Of a stretch of 56,642 nt of DNA, positions 54,754 to 56,642 are shown one piece after another; the first letter of the stretch is position 1; each line of letters starts with the position of its first letter. The notes beneath the pieces were generated by a model that worked only from the letters and a program-made list of their open reading frames with translations, did no database searches and was not told the DNA's origin. Origin of the DNA: Rhodobacter sp. (lineage in GTDB: Bacteria; Pseudomonadota; Alphaproteobacteria; Rhodobacterales; Rhodobacteraceae); assembly GCA_013821825.1 (NCBI GenBank), contig PNJK01000015.1, positions 1 through 56,642 on the forward strand, read 5' to 3'. The position numbers and the translations under genes were made by a program.

Positions 54754-55584
54754 TTATGCCTTCGCGATCAACCAGTCCAGCGCCCGGGTCGGCAGTATCC
54801 GGCGGGCAAAGCCCATGAGGTATGTGGGCGTCGTGACATAATAGCGGGCACGCGGCCGCTTCGCCTCAAGCGCGTGAACCAGCTTTGCGGTAACAGCCGA
54901 GGCATCAAGCTCGAAGGCATCCTTCTTGACCTTCGCGGCATAGAGTCGCCCGCGCAAAGCCTGATATTCCTCTTTGCGAACCGAAGCTTCCCAGTCGATC
55001 CACTTTTCAAAGTGCGGAATCGCGTTCTCGCGGATTTTCGTCGCGATCGGCCCCGGTTCGATCAGGATCACTTCGATCCCCGTGCCCCGCATCTCGATCC
55101 GCAGCACGTCGGTCAGCCCTTCCATGGCGAACTTGGTCGCCACATAGGCCCCGCGCCAGGTCAGACCGACCAGACCAAGGACAGAGGAGCAGTTGATGAT
55201 CCGCCCACGGCTCTGGGCCCGCATCATTGGAATGACCCGCCGCGTCAGGTCATGATAGCCAAAGAGGTTCACCTCGAATATCTCGCGCAGGGCACCCCGG
55301 GGCAGGTCTTCGACCGCGCCCGGACAGGCGAAGGCGCCATTGTTGAACAATGCGTCCAGTTTGCCACCGGTCCGCTTGGCCACTTCGGCAATCGCTTCCG
55401 CGATGTTTTCTTCGTCAGCATAGTCCAGACGAAAGCTTTCCAGCCCTTCGCCGCGAAGCCGTTCGCAATCCACCTCTTGCCGGCAGGTCGCAAATACCCG
55501 CCAGCCGCGTGCGTGAAGTGCGCGCGCCGCGTCAAGGCCAATGCCGGACGAGCATCCGGTGATCAGAATCGAACGTTGGGTCAA
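54754..55584 (-). CDS. Short-chain dehydrogenase/reductase
   Basis: This 276-residue classical SDR has the cofactor motif TGCSSGIG (9-16), NNGAF in place of the usual NNAG, and the catalytic YVATK with a Ser in INCSSVLGLVG. C-terminal residues show PTRALDWLI. The substrate is unknown. Many close relatives are annotated only as SDR oxidoreductases. It stands alone, 26 bp downstream of the SH3 gene on the same strand. Confidence 0.88.
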   Translation of the reverse strand: MTQRSILITGCSSGIGLDAARALHARGWRVFATCRQEVDCERLRGEGLESFRLDYADEENIAEAIAEVAKRTGGKLDALFNNGAFACPGAVEDLPRGALREIFEVNLFGYHDLTRRVIPMMRAQSRGRIINCSSVLGLVGLTWRGAYVATKFAMEGLTDVLRIEMRGTGIEVILIEPGPIATKIRENAIPHFEKWIDWEASVRKEEYQALRGRLYAAKVKKDAFELDASAVTAKLVHALEAKRPRARYYVTTPTYLMGFARRILPTRALDWLIAKA

Positions 55585-55609
55585 CTTCGGGCTCCCCTGC
55601 CAAACGGCC

Positions 55610-56197
55610 TCAGGGGGCCTCGGGGCTTAGGTAGCGCAGCGCAACGAAACCTTCCATCCCATCGCCCTGAATGACGATCCGGGCCCATTCGCCATCGACA
55701 TCGGTGACGACCAGCGCCGCTTCGCCCAAGGCAAGCGTGCCAAGCACCTCGCTGTCGGTCGATGGCTTCACGCGCACGTTCACCGAACTGGCCGTGACGT
55801 ACCAGATTTGGCCCGTTGCGTCGTTGGCGACTTCCGGTTTGGTCGGGGCAGGGACATCGGAGGCCCCGGGAACTTCCTCGGTGGGCAGGGCCGAAAGGGT
55901 GAAGACCGGCTCTTCCAACTGCTGCACCACTTCCCGCAGCGGCTCGACGTAGGGCTCCGGCTCGGCCCGTGCCACCACGCGCGTTTCTTCAGTCTTTGGC
56001 GCGGGTGCCGCCACGGCCAGTTCGACGGCGGCGGGGGCAGGCTTCGCTACGACCAAGGATTCGGCTGGTTCGACGACCGGCCGCCGGCTTTCTGCAAGGG
56101 CCAGCGCCAGGCCGGGGCGCATCTGCCCCCGATCCTCGCCGGCGATCAGGAGGGCGGCAAATATACCAACACAAAGAAGAAACGTCAGACGTTGCAT
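55610..56197 (-). CDS. Secreted or membrane-anchored SH3-domain protein
   Basis: This protein of about 195 residues has an N-terminal hydrophobic signal (LTFLLCVGIFAALLIAGE), a long Pro/Ala/Glu-rich linker, and a C-terminal bacterial SH3 domain (YVTASSVNVRVKPSTDSEVL, then GEWARIVIQGDGMEGFV). SH3b domains often bind peptidoglycan. The ATG at 56197 fits the signal, but no clear Shine-Dalgarno sequence is seen; TTG at 56212 is an alternative. It diverges from parC. Confidence 0.82.
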   Translation of the reverse strand: MQRLTFLLCVGIFAALLIAGEDRGQMRPGLALALAESRRPVVEPAESLVVAKPAPAAVELAVAAPAPKTEETRVVARAEPEPYVEPLREVVQQLEEPVFTLSALPTEEVPGASDVPAPTKPEVANDATGQIWYVTASSVNVRVKPSTDSEVLGTLALGEAALVVTDVDGEWARIVIQGDGMEGFVALRYLSPEAP

Positions 56198-56344
56198 AGG
56201 TAATCCCGCCAATAACTCTGTCCCTTCTTACCACAAGCCGGGCAGGCGGGTTGAGTCCAAAACGCACCATCTGCCGCCTGGTTCCGGCGCCTTGGAACGC
56301 AAAGCCATCTGGACCGAGGCGCTTGACCGTCATACACAACATGC

Positions 56345-56642
56345 ATGACCACCGATGATGATGATCCCAAGATCGAGGGGCCGACCGGCCTGACCGTTTC
56401 CGAACCCCTCTCCCGCGCGATCGGAGAGAGGTATCTGACCTATGCCCTGTCCACCATCATGCACCGTGCCCTTCCCGACGCGCGCGACGGGTTGAAGCCG
56501 GTTCACCGGCGAATCCTATGGGCAATGCGGCGCCTGCGCCTGACTCCGACGGGGGGATTCCTCAAGTCGGCCAAGATCGCGGGCGACACGATGGGGGATT
56601 TCCACCCCCATGGCGATGCCGCGATCTATGACGCGATGGCCC
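56345..56642 (+). CDS. parC: DNA topoisomerase IV subunit A, 5' part (continues past window)
   Basis: The first 99 codons of a type II topoisomerase A subunit are present. [18 protein letters not shown] and [20 protein letters not shown] match ParC/GyrA. The wording [20 protein letters not shown], rather than GyrA's GN-type loop, points to ParC. The catalytic Tyr lies beyond the window. The ATG at 56345 lacks a strong Shine-Dalgarno sequence. Topoisomerase IV decatenates daughter chromosomes. Confidence 0.93.
   Translation, partial: MTTDDDDPKIEGPTGLTVSEPLSRAIGERYLTYALSTIMHRALPDARDGLKPVHRRILWAMRRLRLTPTGGFLKSAKIAGDTMGDFHPHGDAAIYDAMA

Noticed and set aside
1-56642. CRISPR arrays, insertion sequences, prophage, attachment sites or rRNA/tRNA genes
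   Set aside because: No regularly spaced repeats, transposase or integrase motifs, or RNA gene signatures were seen on either strand.

Overview
The window reads as chromosomal DNA of an alphaproteobacterium in the family Rhodobacteraceae (Rhodobacter/Gemmobacter/Tabrizicola-like). I infer this from the GC-rich code, the gene orders pdxJ-acpS-lepB-rnc-era-DUF1491-recO and chvI-chvG-hprK-rapZ-EIIA-HPr, three tandem peptide deformylase genes before fmt, a methylsuccinyl-CoA dehydrogenase, and a Roseobacter-type methylated-amine cluster. No rRNA, tRNA, IS element, phage gene or CRISPR array was recognised.

Region 1 (1-15.7 kb) is a methylated-amine catabolic cluster. In order it holds the 3' part of a gmaS/glnT-type ligase, a cupin and a universal stress protein diverging around an FNR-type palindrome, trimethylamine monooxygenase (tmm), a decayed ammonium transporter, an APC permease, dimethylamine monooxygenase dmmDABC, a GlxA/AraC-type regulator, an EamA transporter, TMAO demethylase (tdm) and a group II truncated haemoglobin 4 bp after tdm. 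Together they suggest trimethylamine -> TMAO -> dimethylamine + formaldehyde -> methylamine -> gamma-glutamylmethylamide.

Region 2 (15.7-28 kb) is mixed housekeeping: a gutted glycosyltransferase, a lytic transglycosylase, cobD, an L,D-transpeptidase, a MalY/PatB aminotransferase, def-def-def*-fmt (the third deformylase has lost active-site residues), a TetR regulator, a TRIC-type channel, rnhA, ispH and a NYN-domain protein.

Region 3 (28-39 kb) runs mostly rightwards: folK, rpoZ, a bifunctional (p)ppGpp enzyme, DUF2062, pdxJ, acpS, a broken membrane gene, lepB, rnc, era, DUF1491, recO and an MFS transporter. Region 4 (38.8-43 kb, leftwards) has an epimerase pseudogene, mcd of the ethylmalonyl-CoA pathway, and pckA. 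Region 5 (43.3-48.7 kb) is the ChvI/ChvG two-component system coupled to a regulatory PTS (HprK, RapZ, EIIA, HPr) and an acyltransferase. Region 6 (48.8-56.6 kb) has hbdA, a DUF6473 gene, etfBA, a frameshifted gene, a cobalamin adenosyltransferase, a HIG1-type protein, an SDR, an SH3 protein and the start of parC.

Five genes are visibly broken: amt, a glycosyltransferase, the acpS-lepB spacer gene, an epimerase and the gene next to the cobalamin adenosyltransferase. Several show internal deletions that sequencing error cannot explain, so accessory genes seem to be decaying in this lineage. Family and pathway names rest on recognised motifs and gene order; no search could be run.
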